From Alistipes sp. (lineage in GTDB: Bacteria > Bacteroidota > Bacteroidia > Bacteroidales > Rikenellaceae), in assembly GCA_017624955.1 (NCBI GenBank), contig JAGAMA010000040.1:1-64000 (forward strand): 64,000 nucleotides of DNA, in the 5' to 3' direction. This document shows, piece after piece, positions 48,538 through 57,849 of this stretch. The position numbers were made by a program, and so were the translations under genes. Below the pieces are notes generated by a model, which was not told the origin of the DNA, ran no database searches, and saw only the letters and a program-made list of their open reading frames with translations. The number at the start of each line of letters is the position of its first letter. The stretch's first letter is position 1.

Positions 48538-49599
48538 TTATCTTTCCTCTTCGCTCTTCGCTCTTTCCTCTTGCAATCGTTTGATGGCTCGTGCGAGGTA
48601 TTCCTCAATATCCTTCTCTACCAATTTGTAGAGCGGACAATCGGTGTAGTTCTCGTTGTCGAGCAGCACATCGCGGATCGAGCGGGTGGCGTTCTTGTAG
48701 TTTGCTACCTCGTTTTTCAGGGCGATGCCCGTTTTGTTCGAGGCGTGGATGCGGGCCATCGACATCTCCTTGAGTTTGTCGCACACGTTTTGCAGGCAGA
48801 CCATCACTACGTTGTCCATCAGCGTATGGCCGTGCATGTAGAGGTAGGTTGTTTCGGGTGTGACACCGCGCATGGCGAGCAGTTGCTCGAAGCGCTCGAC
48901 CTGGGCGATGAGGCGCGGATTCTTCTCGCGCAGCATCCGCTCACGGCGTGCTACATTGCGCCCCAGCCACAGGAGCGTGTTGTCGCCGTTGTTCGACAGA
49001 TCGAGGTAACCGAGTTTGACGGCTGCCTTGAAGTCGGCCAGCGGGAAGATGTGGTGGTGCTCCATGCGGGCCGAGAAGGCGTACCAGACAAAGAGCGGGT
49101 AGATCGTGCGCGAGTAGCCCTCCATGAAGCGCACGAAGTCGAAGATGCGCGTATCGTTCTTCGTCGCCTTGACGCAGACATTGTGCAACGACGGGGCGTA
49201 GCAAAGGTAGTTCTCCGTGGCGTAGGCGTAGGTATGGAAGAGGTAGGGCGAATCATTGACGATGCGCGAGGTCTCGGTTGCCCCCTCGAAGAGGTAGTCG
49301 AAGTCCGAATCGACACACAGCAGCATATCCTCCGAGGCCTTGGACTCCATGCCGAGGATTACCTTCTTACCCTTGGGCAGATCGCCCCGATCCGGTACCG
49401 AGATTTCGAAGCGGATGTAGGGGTTGCGGAAGTGGTCGAAGATCGAGCGCCAGAAGGCGACATCCTCGTACCCCTCGACATAGACCTTGACGAGGTGTTT
49501 GTCCGAAGTATCGGGTAGCGGGGTAGGCAACCCCGGGTTGGGGTCGCTCTTCGCAAAGGGGTTGAGGCGATTGAGTGTTTTTGTAAAGTTGTAAGCCAT
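48538..49599 (-). CDS. DUF4435 protein (OLD-like TOPRIM family)
   Basis: 353 residues. I placed the start at MAYNFTK (49599), just downstream of a -7 box; a longer open frame begins before the promoter. The core has VYVEGYEDVAFWRSIF (acidic E in the first TOPRIM-like strand), LLCVDSDFDYL (DxD) and TYAYATENYLCY, features of DUF4435, a family related to the TOPRIM nuclease half of OLD and PARIS-type proteins. No partner ATPase lies next to it, so a defence role is uncertain. It is one of few genes here with no metabolic assignment. Confidence 0.75.
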   Translation of the reverse strand: MAYNFTKTLNRLNPFAKSDPNPGLPTPLPDTSDKHLVKVYVEGYEDVAFWRSIFDHFRNPYIRFEISVPDRGDLPKGKKVILGMESKASEDMLLCVDSDFDYLFEGATETSRIVNDSPYLFHTYAYATENYLCYAPSLHNVCVKATKNDTRIFDFVRFMEGYSRTIYPLFVWYAFSARMEHHHIFPLADFKAAVKLGYLDLSNNGDNTLLWLGRNVARRERMLREKNPRLIAQVERFEQLLAMRGVTPETTYLYMHGHTLMDNVVMVCLQNVCDKLKEMSMARIHASNKTGIALKNEVANYKNATRSIRDVLLDNENYTDCPLYKLVEKDIEEYLARAIKRLQEERAKSEEER

Positions 49600-49618
49600 A
49601 TCTATTGAGCCGGATATA

Positions 49619-49626
49619 CAAAGATA
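49619..49626 (-). promoter_or_regulatory. Promoter -7 box of the DUF4435 gene
   Basis: TATCTTTG on the minus strand, 20 bp before the start at 49599, back to back with the SUI1 promoter. Confidence 0.65.
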
Positions 49627-49638
49627 CAAAAAAATGAC

Positions 49639-49646
49639 TAAATTTG
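49639..49646 (+). promoter_or_regulatory. Promoter -7 box of the SUI1 gene
   Basis: TAAATTTG, 38 bp before the start at 49685. Confidence 0.6.
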
Positions 49647-49684
49647 CGCAAAGAGAATCCGGAAAAACCAATTTTTGAGTAGGA

Positions 49685-50032
49685 ATGGCAAACAACGACT
49701 GGAAGGCCCGCCTGGGCATGGTCTATTCGACCAATCCCGATTTTGAGTTTGAGACCGATGAGGCGCCTCAGGCCGAGACCCTTGCGCCCGAGAAACAGAA
49801 CCTGCGCGTGTGGCTCGACCGCAAGCAGCGTGGGGGCAAGGTGGTGACCCTGGTGAAGGGCTTCGTGGGGCGCGATGAGGACCTGCAGGCCTTGGCCAAG
49901 GAGCTCAAGACGAAGTGTGGCGTGGGCGGTGCCGCCAAGGAGGGGGAGATCCTTATCCAGGGCGATCATCGTGACCGCGTGGTGGAGCTGCTGATGAAGG
50001 GCGGCTACCGCTGCAAAAAAGCAGGAAATTAG
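49685..50032 (+). CDS. SUI1/eIF1-like translation factor (YciH family)
   Basis: 115 residues. The C-terminal 75 residues match the SUI1 fold (VWLDRKQRGGKVVTLVKGFVG, KTKCGVGGAAKEGEILIQGDHRDRVVELL), with the conserved KxxxGxGGxxK loop. The N-terminus is acidic and variable. Bacterial YciH proteins resemble eukaryotic eIF1 and may affect initiation fidelity. The gene is monocistronic and is followed by about 400 bp of repeats. Confidence 0.9.
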   Translation: MANNDWKARLGMVYSTNPDFEFETDEAPQAETLAPEKQNLRVWLDRKQRGGKVVTLVKGFVGRDEDLQALAKELKTKCGVGGAAKEGEILIQGDHRDRVVELLMKGGYRCKKAGN

Positions 50033-50033
50033 A

Positions 50034-50076
50034 GAAATTAAGAATTAAGAATTAAAAATTAAGAATTAAGAATTAT
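50034..50076 (+). repeat. Tandem aattaag-type AT repeat
   Basis: Several near-tandem copies of agaattaagaattaaaaatt. A single similar stretch occurs at 11948-11967. Confidence 0.6.
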
Positions 50077-50187
50077 CACTGACGCAATAAGCTAATGTAG
50101 GTTATCCTTAGCCTTATGAATCAGCTATTTGTGAAGTGTACTTTCTTTTTGATTTCAAAGGTAATCCACAACCGTCGTTAGTATTCC

Positions 50188-50250
50188 CCCAGGAGCGAAG
50201 CGACTAAGCCCTCCTTATCAAAGGAGGGTTTGGGAGGATTGTCTATATTT
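50188..50250 (-). repeat. Intergenic repeat of the tatagacaatc type, intact reverse copy
   Basis: aggagcgaagcgactaagccctccttatcaaaggagggtt and aggattgtctatat match the reverse complement of the copy at 11768. It shows what the interrupted copy at 26529 looked like before insertion. Confidence 0.8.
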
Positions 50251-50282
50251 TTTTATATTGATTGGCTCAATCAAATCGTTTT

Positions 50283-50405
50283 GCAGCCTTTTGAGGCCAC
50301 CTTTAGGTGGCTTTGCAAAAAGAGAAAATCCAACTCCAAGCCTTGCTTGGGAAGGTGGATTTCTCGTTTGCAAATCAGTTGCCACAATGGCAACCAAAAG
50401 GCTGC
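50283..50405. repeat. Cloverleaf repeat copy 3
   Basis: Outer stem gcagccttttg / caaaaggctgc (50283-50293, 50395-50405), left hairpin gccacc-ttta-ggtggc (50296-50311), long central arm tttgcaaa..gagaaa-tcca / tgga-tttctc-tttgcaaa with apex ccaag/cttgg, and right hairpin gttgcca-caa-tggcaac (50378-50394). Confidence 0.85.
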
Positions 50406-50441
50406 TACGGTTGATCCATCAGCACTAATTCGAAATTGCGT

Positions 50442-53375
50442 ATGCGAGGTTGGAAAATCTTATTGGTGGTCGTGATGCTCCTTGTGGAGCAGGCGGCTGT
50501 GGCTCAATATTATAGCTGGGGCGCGGATGCTCCGATGCGTTGGCGCGAGTTGCGCGGTGAGGGGGTGCGCGTAATCGCTCCCGATACGACCGTCGAGGTG
50601 GCGCGCCGTGTGCTCCATTATGTCGAGGCCGTGCGCCCCTACATCGGCGAGGGGTTTAGTCGTGGCCCGATGGATATCCCCTTTGTACTCCACCCCGAAA
50701 ATATGGAGTCGAACGCCTTGGTGATGTATCTGCCGAAGCGAGTCGATTACCTTACGGCCCCCTCGCAGGAGAGCTACTCGATGCTGTGGTGGAAACAGCT
50801 TGTGGCCCACGAGTATCGCCACGCGGTGCAGTATAACAACCTCCGCCGCGGTGTGCCGCGCGTGTTGAGCTGGCTGTTGGGCGACCAGGGGGCGGTGACG
50901 AGCCTGCTCTTTATGCCCCTCTGGGCGTTGGAGGGCGATGCCGTGATGAACGAAACGGCGATGTCCTCCTTTGGTCGCGGTCTGCAACCCTCGTTTTCGA
51001 TGGGCTACCGCGCCATCGGGGATCAAATCGGTCTTTCGCACAAGGGGAAGGCGCGTAAAAATATCGACCGCTGGTTCTGTGGCTCCTACCGCGATTACAT
51101 CCCCGACCACTACGAGTTGGGCTACCAGATGAGCGCCTACGCCTTCGACCGCTATGGCGAGAATATTTGGGATAAGGTGGGGCGCTATGCCGTGCGCAAT
51201 CCCTATGTGTTTGCCACGACCCATGTCGGCCTGAAACGCTACTATGACACCTCGACCAACGAGCTCTTCCACAACACCTTCTCGGCGCTGAACCGCCATT
51301 GGAAGCCCCTCTCCGAGGTGGAGGAGAACAGTCGTCGGCTGGTCGCGCTCGACACGACCAACTACACGACCTACCGCTGGCCGTTGCAACTCACCGAGGC
51401 CGAGGTGGTGGCCGTGAAGACGGACCTGGCGCGCACGAGCCGCATCGTGACGATTGATTCGGAAGGCAACGAGCGCGAGGTGGCGGGCGTGGGTTATCTC
51501 TCGACCCGTCCGGCCCTCTATGCGGGGAAGCTCTATTGGAGTGAATATGAGCGCTCGACCCTCTTCGAGGAGCGCGTGCGTTCGCAGGTGTGGATGCTCG
51601 ATTTCAATAGCGAGCAGCAGCGCCCCGTGCGCCTCGGCGATGTGAAGGGGAACGCCCTCTATCCGACCCCCTCGGAGCGTGGCCTGGCCTGGGTGGAGTA
51701 TCGTCCCGAAGGGCGTTATGTGCTTTGTGAGAATGGGTGGGAAGAGTACCAATTCCCCATCGGTGTCGAGCTGCACGGCCTGGCGTGGGACGATGTGACG
51801 AAGGCCTACTATACGCTCCTTACGGAGGAGCGGGGTATGGCTCCGGCCCGCATCGATCAGGAGGGACTGCATCTGCTGTATGATCCAGCCTTTGTGACGC
51901 TGAGCGATCTGCGCGCCGAGGGTGGCAAACTCTACTACGGCTCGATCTGCTCGGGTAAGGACGAAGTGCATAGCTACGACCTGCTGGGTGAGGGCGGTGA
52001 GGTGCGCCTCTCTGCCTCGAAATATGGCGCTTTTGCCCCTGCACCCTCGAAGTGGGGCGTGCTGATGACCTCCTACGATCGGTCGGGCTATGGCGTGGCA
52101 CGCCTGACGAAGCCGCTGCAGGATACGGTGCAGTGGCGTGCCCTGCCCGAGAATCGCGTGAATCCCGCCTGGCGCAGCTGGCAGAGCATGAACCTCGATA
52201 CGGTGCGCTACACCCCTGCGGTTGGTCGCCAACAGGCGGCCGAGCACCCTGCCAAGCGCTACCGCAAATTCTTCCGCGGCCTGAAGCCCCATAGCTGGGC
52301 ACCGATCGCCTTCGACCCCTTCCGGACGGTCGATGAGCATGAGTTTGAGCCCAATATCGGTCTTACGATTATCTCGCAAAACCTCCTCTCGAACACCGAG
52401 GCCTACGCCTCCTATGGGTGGGACGAAAACGAGCAATCGATCTTCAAGGTGGGTATCCGCAACAACAGCCTCGGCGTGCAGTTGGGGCTCGATGCCACCT
52501 ATGGCGGTTACCAGCAGATCTACTCGGTGGGCTACTACGACAAGGAGACGGAGAAATACCACTATCAGCCGCTCCCGTACCCTGACGATTACTACTCGAT
52601 CTCGGCCTCGGCTACGCTGCCGTTTGTTTTCGATCGCGGTCGAAGCGTGCGCCAACTCTCGCTGGGCGTGGGGTGGAACTTTTCGAACGGCCTGGTAGCC
52701 GACTTTGAGGCGATCAAGTGGGAGGGCGTGAAGATCTCGAATCTCAACGAGCTGGGCTACAAGAAGGGGCTGCATAAGTTGAGCCTGTCGCTCTCGTTTG
52801 CCGAGCAGCTGAAGCTCGCGCACCGCGACTTCCTGCCCCGCCTGGGTTATCGGCTGACCGTAGGTCATGCCTTGAATCCCACGAATCGCGACTTTGCCGG
52901 TGTACAGTTCTTCTATGGCGGACTCTTCCTGCCTGGCTTTGGGGCTCACCACTCGATCCAGGTGGAGGGCGCTTATCAATTCCTGACCGGCGGCTACCGC
53001 TTCCCGTCGGGGCTGCGCCCGCTCAGCTACCGCTCCTCGATCCTTTCGCCGCGCGGCTATTCGGCCTCGTCGTTCTCGCCCGATGACGATATGACGACCC
53101 TCTCGCTGAACTATCGCCTGCCGCTCTGCTATCCCGAGTGGGGTATCCCTTCGGTGCTCTATATCAAGCGAATCCGCATGGGCGTAGGGTACGACATGAC
53201 CTCCTTTACCTATGGCGGCCGCAGCCAAACGCCCTGGTCGGCAGGAGGCGAGCTGACGTTTGATTTCAATGTGCTCCGCATGCCCGCCTCGGCGACCTCG
53301 ACCTTCACGCTGCGCTGCTTCTACCTCTCGAACCAAAGCCTTTGGTGGGGGGCATCGCTCGGCCTTCCTTTCTAA
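50442..53375 (+). CDS. Secreted HExxH metalloprotease-like protein with C-terminal barrel region
   Basis: 977 residues. Signal peptide (about 1-21), then an N-terminal domain with HEYRH (His123, Glu124, His127) and a downstream acidic motif (WALEGDA, about residue 165) like gluzincin peptidases. The middle (about 310-620) has TolB/propeller-like repeats with many Tyr and Trp. The C-terminal third (about 630-977) is beta-rich with alternating aromatics (GYYDKETEKYHYQ, FYGGLFLPG) and ends in Phe (WGASLGLPF), like an outer-membrane barrel. The start is the ATG at 50442, preferred over TTG 6 bp upstream. It is probably surface-associated. The substrate is unknown. Confidence 0.7.
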   Translation: MRGWKILLVVVMLLVEQAAVAQYYSWGADAPMRWRELRGEGVRVIAPDTTVEVARRVLHYVEAVRPYIGEGFSRGPMDIPFVLHPENMESNALVMYLPKRVDYLTAPSQESYSMLWWKQLVAHEYRHAVQYNNLRRGVPRVLSWLLGDQGAVTSLLFMPLWALEGDAVMNETAMSSFGRGLQPSFSMGYRAIGDQIGLSHKGKARKNIDRWFCGSYRDYIPDHYELGYQMSAYAFDRYGENIWDKVGRYAVRNPYVFATTHVGLKRYYDTSTNELFHNTFSALNRHWKPLSEVEENSRRLVALDTTNYTTYRWPLQLTEAEVVAVKTDLARTSRIVTIDSEGNEREVAGVGYLSTRPALYAGKLYWSEYERSTLFEERVRSQVWMLDFNSEQQRPVRLGDVKGNALYPTPSERGLAWVEYRPEGRYVLCENGWEEYQFPIGVELHGLAWDDVTKAYYTLLTEERGMAPARIDQEGLHLLYDPAFVTLSDLRAEGGKLYYGSICSGKDEVHSYDLLGEGGEVRLSASKYGAFAPAPSKWGVLMTSYDRSGYGVARLTKPLQDTVQWRALPENRVNPAWRSWQSMNLDTVRYTPAVGRQQAAEHPAKRYRKFFRGLKPHSWAPIAFDPFRTVDEHEFEPNIGLTIISQNLLSNTEAYASYGWDENEQSIFKVGIRNNSLGVQLGLDATYGGYQQIYSVGYYDKETEKYHYQPLPYPDDYYSISASATLPFVFDRGRSVRQLSLGVGWNFSNGLVADFEAIKWEGVKISNLNELGYKKGLHKLSLSLSFAEQLKLAHRDFLPRLGYRLTVGHALNPTNRDFAGVQFFYGGLFLPGFGAHHSIQVEGAYQFLTGGYRFPSGLRPLSYRSSILSPRGYSASSFSPDDDMTTLSLNYRLPLCYPEWGIPSVLYIKRIRMGVGYDMTSFTYGGRSQTPWSAGGELTFDFNVLRMPASATSTFTLRCFYLSNQSLWWGASLGLPF

Positions 53376-53403
53376 TTATCGTAGATAATTCGAAAATAAT
53401 CGC

Positions 53404-53411
53404 TATCTTTG
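53404..53411 (+). promoter_or_regulatory. PBP1A promoter -7 box
   Basis: TATCTTTG, 25 bp before the start at 53436. Confidence 0.6.
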
Positions 53412-53435
53412 TCGCGTTATACCTAAAAAGAGTTT

Positions 53436-55844
53436 ATGGCAACGCAAAAAAAAGGCGCTGTGAGCGCCAAAACGATACGCTGGATTTGGCTCATCTGCTT
53501 CGCTCCGATCGCCCTGGTCGCGGTGATGATGCTTTTGGCCGCTGTGGGTGCTTTTGGTCGCATGCCCTCGTTTGAGGAGCTGGAGAACCCGAAGTCGAAC
53601 CTCGCCACGGAGATCTACTCCGAGGATGGCAAGGTGCTCTCGACCTTCTTCATTCAGAATCGCTCCTATGTGCAGTATGCCGACCTCTTCCCGCAGGATT
53701 CGACGCGCCACATCTACCTCGACGGCTATAATGTGCCCCCCGTGGTGGCGGCGCTCATCTCGACCGAGGATGTGCGCTACCGCGACCATGCGGGTATCGA
53801 CATCCCCTCGCTGGTGCGTGTGGCGGTAAAGACCGTGCTGCTGCAGCGCTCGTCGCAGGGTGGTGGTTCGACGATCACGCAGCAGCTTGCGAAGAACCTC
53901 TTCCCGCGTGATACGGTGCGCAACCGAGGCAAGATTGTCAAGACCTCGAAGCTCGTCATGTCGAAGTTCAAGGAGTGGATCACGGCCCTCAAGCTCGAGT
54001 ATAACTATACGAAGGAGGAGATCGCCACGATGTACCTCAATACGGTGGAGTATGGTTCGAATGCCTACGGTATCAAGTCGGCTGCCCAGACCTTCTTTGG
54101 TAAGGAGCCGCACGAGTTGGCGGTGCAGGAGGCGGCCATGCTGGTCGGTGTGGTGAATGCCCCGACGCGCTATTCGCCCGTCCGTAACCCCGAAAATGCA
54201 CTGAATCGTCGTAACCTCGTGCTGCAACGTATGCGCGTGGCGGGGGCTCTTACGCGTGAGGAGTGCGACTCGATCACGGCACTGCCGATTGTGCTGAATT
54301 ACAAGCCCATCTCCCACAACGAGGGTACGGCGACCTACTTCCGCGAAATGTTGCGCCTGACGATGACGGCCAAGAAGCCCAAGCGCAACCAATTTTACAA
54401 CGAGTGGGACTATGAGCAGGCCCTCAAGGAGTATGAGGAGAATCCGCTGATCGGTTGGTGTAACAAGAACGAGAAGGCCGACGGTACGCCCTACAACATC
54501 TACCGCGATGGTCTGAAGATCTACACGACGATCAATTCCAAGATGCAGCGCTATGCCGAGCAGGCCCTGCAGAAGCAGCTCGAGAGCCATATTCAGCCCC
54601 AGATGGATGCCCAATATCGCTGGACGAAGACCCTCTTTATCGATACCGAGCCCGAGGAGCGCGACCGCATCATCCGCCGTGCCGTGCGCCAGTCGGACCG
54701 CTTCCGCGAGATGAAGCAGGCGGGCTTCGCCGAGAAGGAGATCGAGGCCTCGTTCGATAAGCCCTGCTCGATGAAGGTCTTCACCTTCAAGGGCGAGCGC
54801 GATACGCTGATGACCCCGCGCGACTCGATCCTGCACCACAAGCGCATCATGCGCGCCTCGTTCGTGGCGATGGATCCCCATACGGGCTTCGTGAAGGCCT
54901 ATGTCGGTGGCCCGAACTTCCGCTACTTCAAATATGATATGGCCAAGCAGGGTAAGCGTCAGATCGGTTCGACGATCAAGCCCTTTGTCTATACCTTCGC
55001 CATCGACCACCTCGGCCTTACGCCCTGTACGATGGTGCCGAACCTGCCCGTGACGATCGAGACCTCGAACGGCCAGGCCTGGTCGCCCAAGGAGGCGGGC
55101 AAGGTGGAGTATGACGGTGTGCTGCACCCCCTGATGTGGGGTCTGGCCATGAGCCGCAACAACTACTCGGCCTGGCTGATGAAGCAGGCCAAGCAGCCCG
55201 AGGCGGTGGCCGACTTTATCCACAACATGGGTATCCGCAGCTTTATCGACCCCGTGCCGGCGCTCTGCGTAGGTTCGTCGGAGTCGAATGTTTATGAGCT
55301 GGTGAGCGCCTTCTCGACCTTCGCCAACGGCGGTGTGCACAACGATGCGATCTTCGTGACGCGCATCGAGGATCGCCACGGTAACCTCATCGCCTCGTTC
55401 ATCCCCCAGTCGCAGGATGCCATCAACGAGCGCACGGCCTACACGATGTTGCAGATGTTGAAGCGTGTCGTGGATGCCGGTACGGCAGGTAGTCTGCGCT
55501 GGCGCTTCGACCTGCACGATGTTGAGCTGGCGGGTAAGACGGGTACTTCGAACGAGAACCGCGATGCCTGGTTTATGTGTGTAGCTCCGCGTATCGTGGC
55601 GGGTGCCTGGGTCGGTGGTGAGGATCAGCAGGTGCACCTCCGCGCGCGAGGTGAGGGTAGTGTTTTGGCACTGCCGATTGTGGGCGACTTCCTCAAGCGT
55701 GTCTATGACGACGGATCGCTTGGCGTGAGCCGTTCGGATCAGTTTGTGCGCCCCACGATGATGCCCGACTACGACTGTCCGATGTCGGTTGAGCCGGATG
55801 GTACGGTAGCGACGGAGCAGACCGATGATGAATTTTTTGAGTAA
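53436..55844 (+). CDS. Penicillin-binding protein 1A (glycosyltransferase/transpeptidase)
   Basis: 802 residues. An N-terminal membrane anchor (about 10-45) precedes the GT51 glycosyltransferase domain (ISTEDVRYRDHAGID with catalytic Glu, GGSTITQQLAKNLF, YLNTVEYGSNAYG, PTRYSPVRNP). The C-terminal transpeptidase has SxxK in GSTIKPFVYTF, SxN in MSRNNYSAW and KTG in GKTGTSNENRDAW. It polymerises and cross-links peptidoglycan in the periplasm. asd follows after 20 bp, so cell-wall synthesis and the aspartate pathway that supplies diaminopimelate are cotranscribed. Confidence 0.94.
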   Translation: MATQKKGAVSAKTIRWIWLICFAPIALVAVMMLLAAVGAFGRMPSFEELENPKSNLATEIYSEDGKVLSTFFIQNRSYVQYADLFPQDSTRHIYLDGYNVPPVVAALISTEDVRYRDHAGIDIPSLVRVAVKTVLLQRSSQGGGSTITQQLAKNLFPRDTVRNRGKIVKTSKLVMSKFKEWITALKLEYNYTKEEIATMYLNTVEYGSNAYGIKSAAQTFFGKEPHELAVQEAAMLVGVVNAPTRYSPVRNPENALNRRNLVLQRMRVAGALTREECDSITALPIVLNYKPISHNEGTATYFREMLRLTMTAKKPKRNQFYNEWDYEQALKEYEENPLIGWCNKNEKADGTPYNIYRDGLKIYTTINSKMQRYAEQALQKQLESHIQPQMDAQYRWTKTLFIDTEPEERDRIIRRAVRQSDRFREMKQAGFAEKEIEASFDKPCSMKVFTFKGERDTLMTPRDSILHHKRIMRASFVAMDPHTGFVKAYVGGPNFRYFKYDMAKQGKRQIGSTIKPFVYTFAIDHLGLTPCTMVPNLPVTIETSNGQAWSPKEAGKVEYDGVLHPLMWGLAMSRNNYSAWLMKQAKQPEAVADFIHNMGIRSFIDPVPALCVGSSESNVYELVSAFSTFANGGVHNDAIFVTRIEDRHGNLIASFIPQSQDAINERTAYTMLQMLKRVVDAGTAGSLRWRFDLHDVELAGKTGTSNENRDAWFMCVAPRIVAGAWVGGEDQQVHLRARGEGSVLALPIVGDFLKRVYDDGSLGVSRSDQFVRPTMMPDYDCPMSVEPDGTVATEQTDDEFFE

Positions 55845-55864
55845 CCAATTATACCTTTTAGACG

Positions 55865-56857
55865 ATGAAATTAGCTATTGTTGGTGTTTCGGGTGCCGTA
55901 GGTCAGGAGTTCCTGCGCATCCTCGAAAATCGTGATCTGAAGATCGATGAGTTGGTGCTGTTCGGCTCGCCCCGCAGCGCCGGCACGAAATATATGTTCC
56001 GTGGCGAGGAGCTGACCGTGAAGCTCCTGCAACACAACGACGACTTTAAGGGGATTGACTTCGCCCTTACTTCGGCCGGAGCTTCGACCTCGAAGGAGTA
56101 TGCCGAGACGATCACCAAGCACGGTACGATCATGATCGATAACTCGTCGGCCTTCCGCATGGAGGAGGATGTGCCCCTTGTAGTGCCTGAGGTCAATGCG
56201 GCCGATGCCAAGAATGCTCCGCGTCGCATCATCGCCAACCCCAACTGCACGACGATTCAGATGGTCGTGGCACTCAACGCCATCGAAAAACTCTCGCACA
56301 TCACCCGCGTACATGTTTCGACCTACCAGTCGGCTTCGGGTGCCGGTGCGATGGGTATGGCCGAGTTGGAGGAGCAGCACGCCCAGCTGGTGCGTGGCGA
56401 GGAGCCCACGGTACAGAAGTTTGCCTACCAGCTCGCCTACAACGTGATTCCCCACATCGACGTATTTACCGAGAACGACTATACGAAGGAGGAGATGAAG
56501 ATGTTCCACGAGACGCGCAAGATCATGCACTCCGATATCCGCGTATCGGCTACCTGCGTGCGTGTGCCCGTCATGCGTGCCCACTCCGAGAGCATCTGGC
56601 TCGAGACCGAGCGCCCCATCTCGATCGAGGAGGCGCGCGAGGCCTTTGCTGCAACCCCCGGTATCGTGGTGGAGGATTGCCCCGCCGAGAAGAAGTACCC
56701 CATGCCCCTCTTCTTAGCTGGTTGCGACCCCGTCTATGTCGGTCGCATCCGCAAGGATCTCTCCTGCGACAACGGCCTTACCTTCTGGTGCGTAAGTGAC
56801 CAGATCCGTAAGGGGGCGGCGTTGAATGCGGTGCAGATATTGGAAACCCTCCTATAG
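55865..56857 (+). CDS. asd: Aspartate-semialdehyde dehydrogenase
   Basis: 330 residues. It reduces aspartyl phosphate made by LysC to the semialdehyde used for diaminopimelate, methionine and threonine. [14 protein letters not shown] is the NADP loop, [13 protein letters not shown] contains the catalytic Cys, and [12 protein letters not shown] and [15 protein letters not shown] complete the active site. The stop is followed at once by a palindromic repeat nearly identical to the one after lysC, the enzyme acting immediately before it. Confidence 0.95.
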   Translation: MKLAIVGVSGAVGQEFLRILENRDLKIDELVLFGSPRSAGTKYMFRGEELTVKLLQHNDDFKGIDFALTSAGASTSKEYAETITKHGTIMIDNSSAFRMEEDVPLVVPEVNAADAKNAPRRIIANPNCTTIQMVVALNAIEKLSHITRVHVSTYQSASGAGAMGMAELEEQHAQLVRGEEPTVQKFAYQLAYNVIPHIDVFTENDYTKEEMKMFHETRKIMHSDIRVSATCVRVPVMRAHSESIWLETERPISIEEAREAFAATPGIVVEDCPAEKKYPMPLFLAGCDPVYVGRIRKDLSCDNGLTFWCVSDQIRKGAALNAVQILETLL

Positions 56858-56979
56858 TTTTTCGATTTTATAGGGCACCTTTTGCCCTTCCTTGTCCGGC
56901 CTGAATGGGAAATACGCTCAGTATGTCCCATCCAGGCCGAACTTCGTCATGACAAAATCTGCTCCTCTAAAATCAAAAA
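56858..56979. repeat. Palindromic stop-codon element, copy E
   Basis: Starts at the base after the asd TAG and is nearly identical to copy D after lysC (ttttgccc versus tttcgccc is the only difference I see in about 120 bp). It is followed by one 65-bp unit (56980-57046) and a truncated unit. Confidence 0.9.
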
Positions 56980-57060
56980 ACGGTGGTGGTGCTGATGACC
57001 CAATCGCAAAAGCCGGCTCTTAGCCGGCCTCGCCTAAAATGAAAAACCGGTCGTGGTGCT
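56980..57060 (+). repeat. 65-bp repeat units after copy E
   Basis: acggtggtggtgctgatgacccaatcgcaaaagccggctcttagccgg-type unit plus the start of a second, as in the array at 46041-46290. Confidence 0.85.
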
Positions 57061-57061
57061 G

Positions 57062-57165
57062 ATGGCCTCCTTTAGTTTCCCTTAGCCGCCCTTAGTCGCC
57101 TTTATCGCCCTTAGCCGCCTCTCTTTCCTCTTCGCTCTTTCCTCTCTCCTCTCTTCCTTTTGGGC
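57062..57165 (+). repeat. CCTTTAG-type pyrimidine-rich array upstream of the SOD gene
   Basis: cctcctttagtttccc, ttagccgccc, ttagtcgcc, tttatcgccc and then ctctttcctcttcgctctttcc, all C/T on the coding strand. It fills the space up to about 40 bp before the start at 57203. Confidence 0.75.
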
Positions 57166-57202
57166 ATTGTTTTTGCACCTCGAGCGATAAAACCGAAAAG
57201 CC

Positions 57203-57844
57203 ATGTCTGTCCGCTTACTTTTTATATCGCTCTATATGACCTTGACCGTTCAAACTGCCGTATGTTTTGAGCCGAAACCGTTGCCCTATGCATACGATGC
57301 GCTCTCGCCCGTGATTTCGGAGGAGACGATGCACTATCACCACGACAAGCACTATGTGGGCTATGTCAATAAACTCAACGAACTGATCGTGGGAACTCCC
57401 TTCGAGGGAGAATCGTTGGAGGATATCATCATGACCTCCGACCGCTCGATCTTCAACAACGCCGCGCAGGTGTGGAATCATGAGTTCTTCTTCGAGCAAC
57501 TCTCGCCCGATCCGGCCGTGCGCCCTTCGGGGGAGCTGCTGGAGGCCGTCACCCACCAATTCGGCTCCGTGGAGGCGGTGCGCACGGCGATGGATGAGGC
57601 GGCCGTGAATCTCTTTGGTTCGGGCTGGGTGTGGCTGGTCGTGGATGACGAGGGGGAGCTTTCGATCCTCTCGACCCGCAATGCGGGACTGCCGATGCGC
57701 CACGGCCTCACGCCCCTCCTGGCAATGGATGTGTGGGAGCATGCCTACTACCTCGACTACCGCAACCGTCGAGGCGATGCCATGCACGAGATGTGGCGCG
57801 TGATGGATTGGCGCAAGGCGGATGAACGCTACCTCAATCGCTGA
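57203..57844 (+). CDS. Fe/Mn superoxide dismutase with a signal peptide
   Basis: 213 residues. The mature part matches Fe/Mn SOD: PLPYAYDALSPVI, MHYHHDKHYVGYVNKLN (first ligand His), QVWNHEFFFEQL (second), and DVWEHAYYLDYRNRR (Asp and third His). Unusually, the first 20 residues (MSVRLLFISLYMTLTVQTA) are a hydrophobic export signal, and no good lipobox precedes the Cys. The enzyme should therefore act in the periplasm or outside rather than in the cytosol. It is a lone gene with a terminator shared with DPP-IV. Confidence 0.88.
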   Translation: MSVRLLFISLYMTLTVQTAVCFEPKPLPYAYDALSPVISEETMHYHHDKHYVGYVNKLNELIVGTPFEGESLEDIIMTSDRSIFNNAAQVWNHEFFFEQLSPDPAVRPSGELLEAVTHQFGSVEAVRTAMDEAAVNLFGSGWVWLVVDDEGELSILSTRNAGLPMRHGLTPLLAMDVWEHAYYLDYRNRRGDAMHEMWRVMDWRKADERYLNR

Positions 57845-57849
57845 CCATG

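Noticed and set aside
50460..53336. A 958-codon frame antisense to the protease-barrel gene
   Set aside because: Low-complexity His/Arg-rich composition. The plus-strand frame has a signal peptide and an HExxH motif.
57203..57270. Lipoprotein signal on the SOD
   Set aside because: The Cys after the hydrophobic stretch is preceded by Val (TAVC), which does not fit the lipobox requirement for Gly, Ala or Ser at -1.
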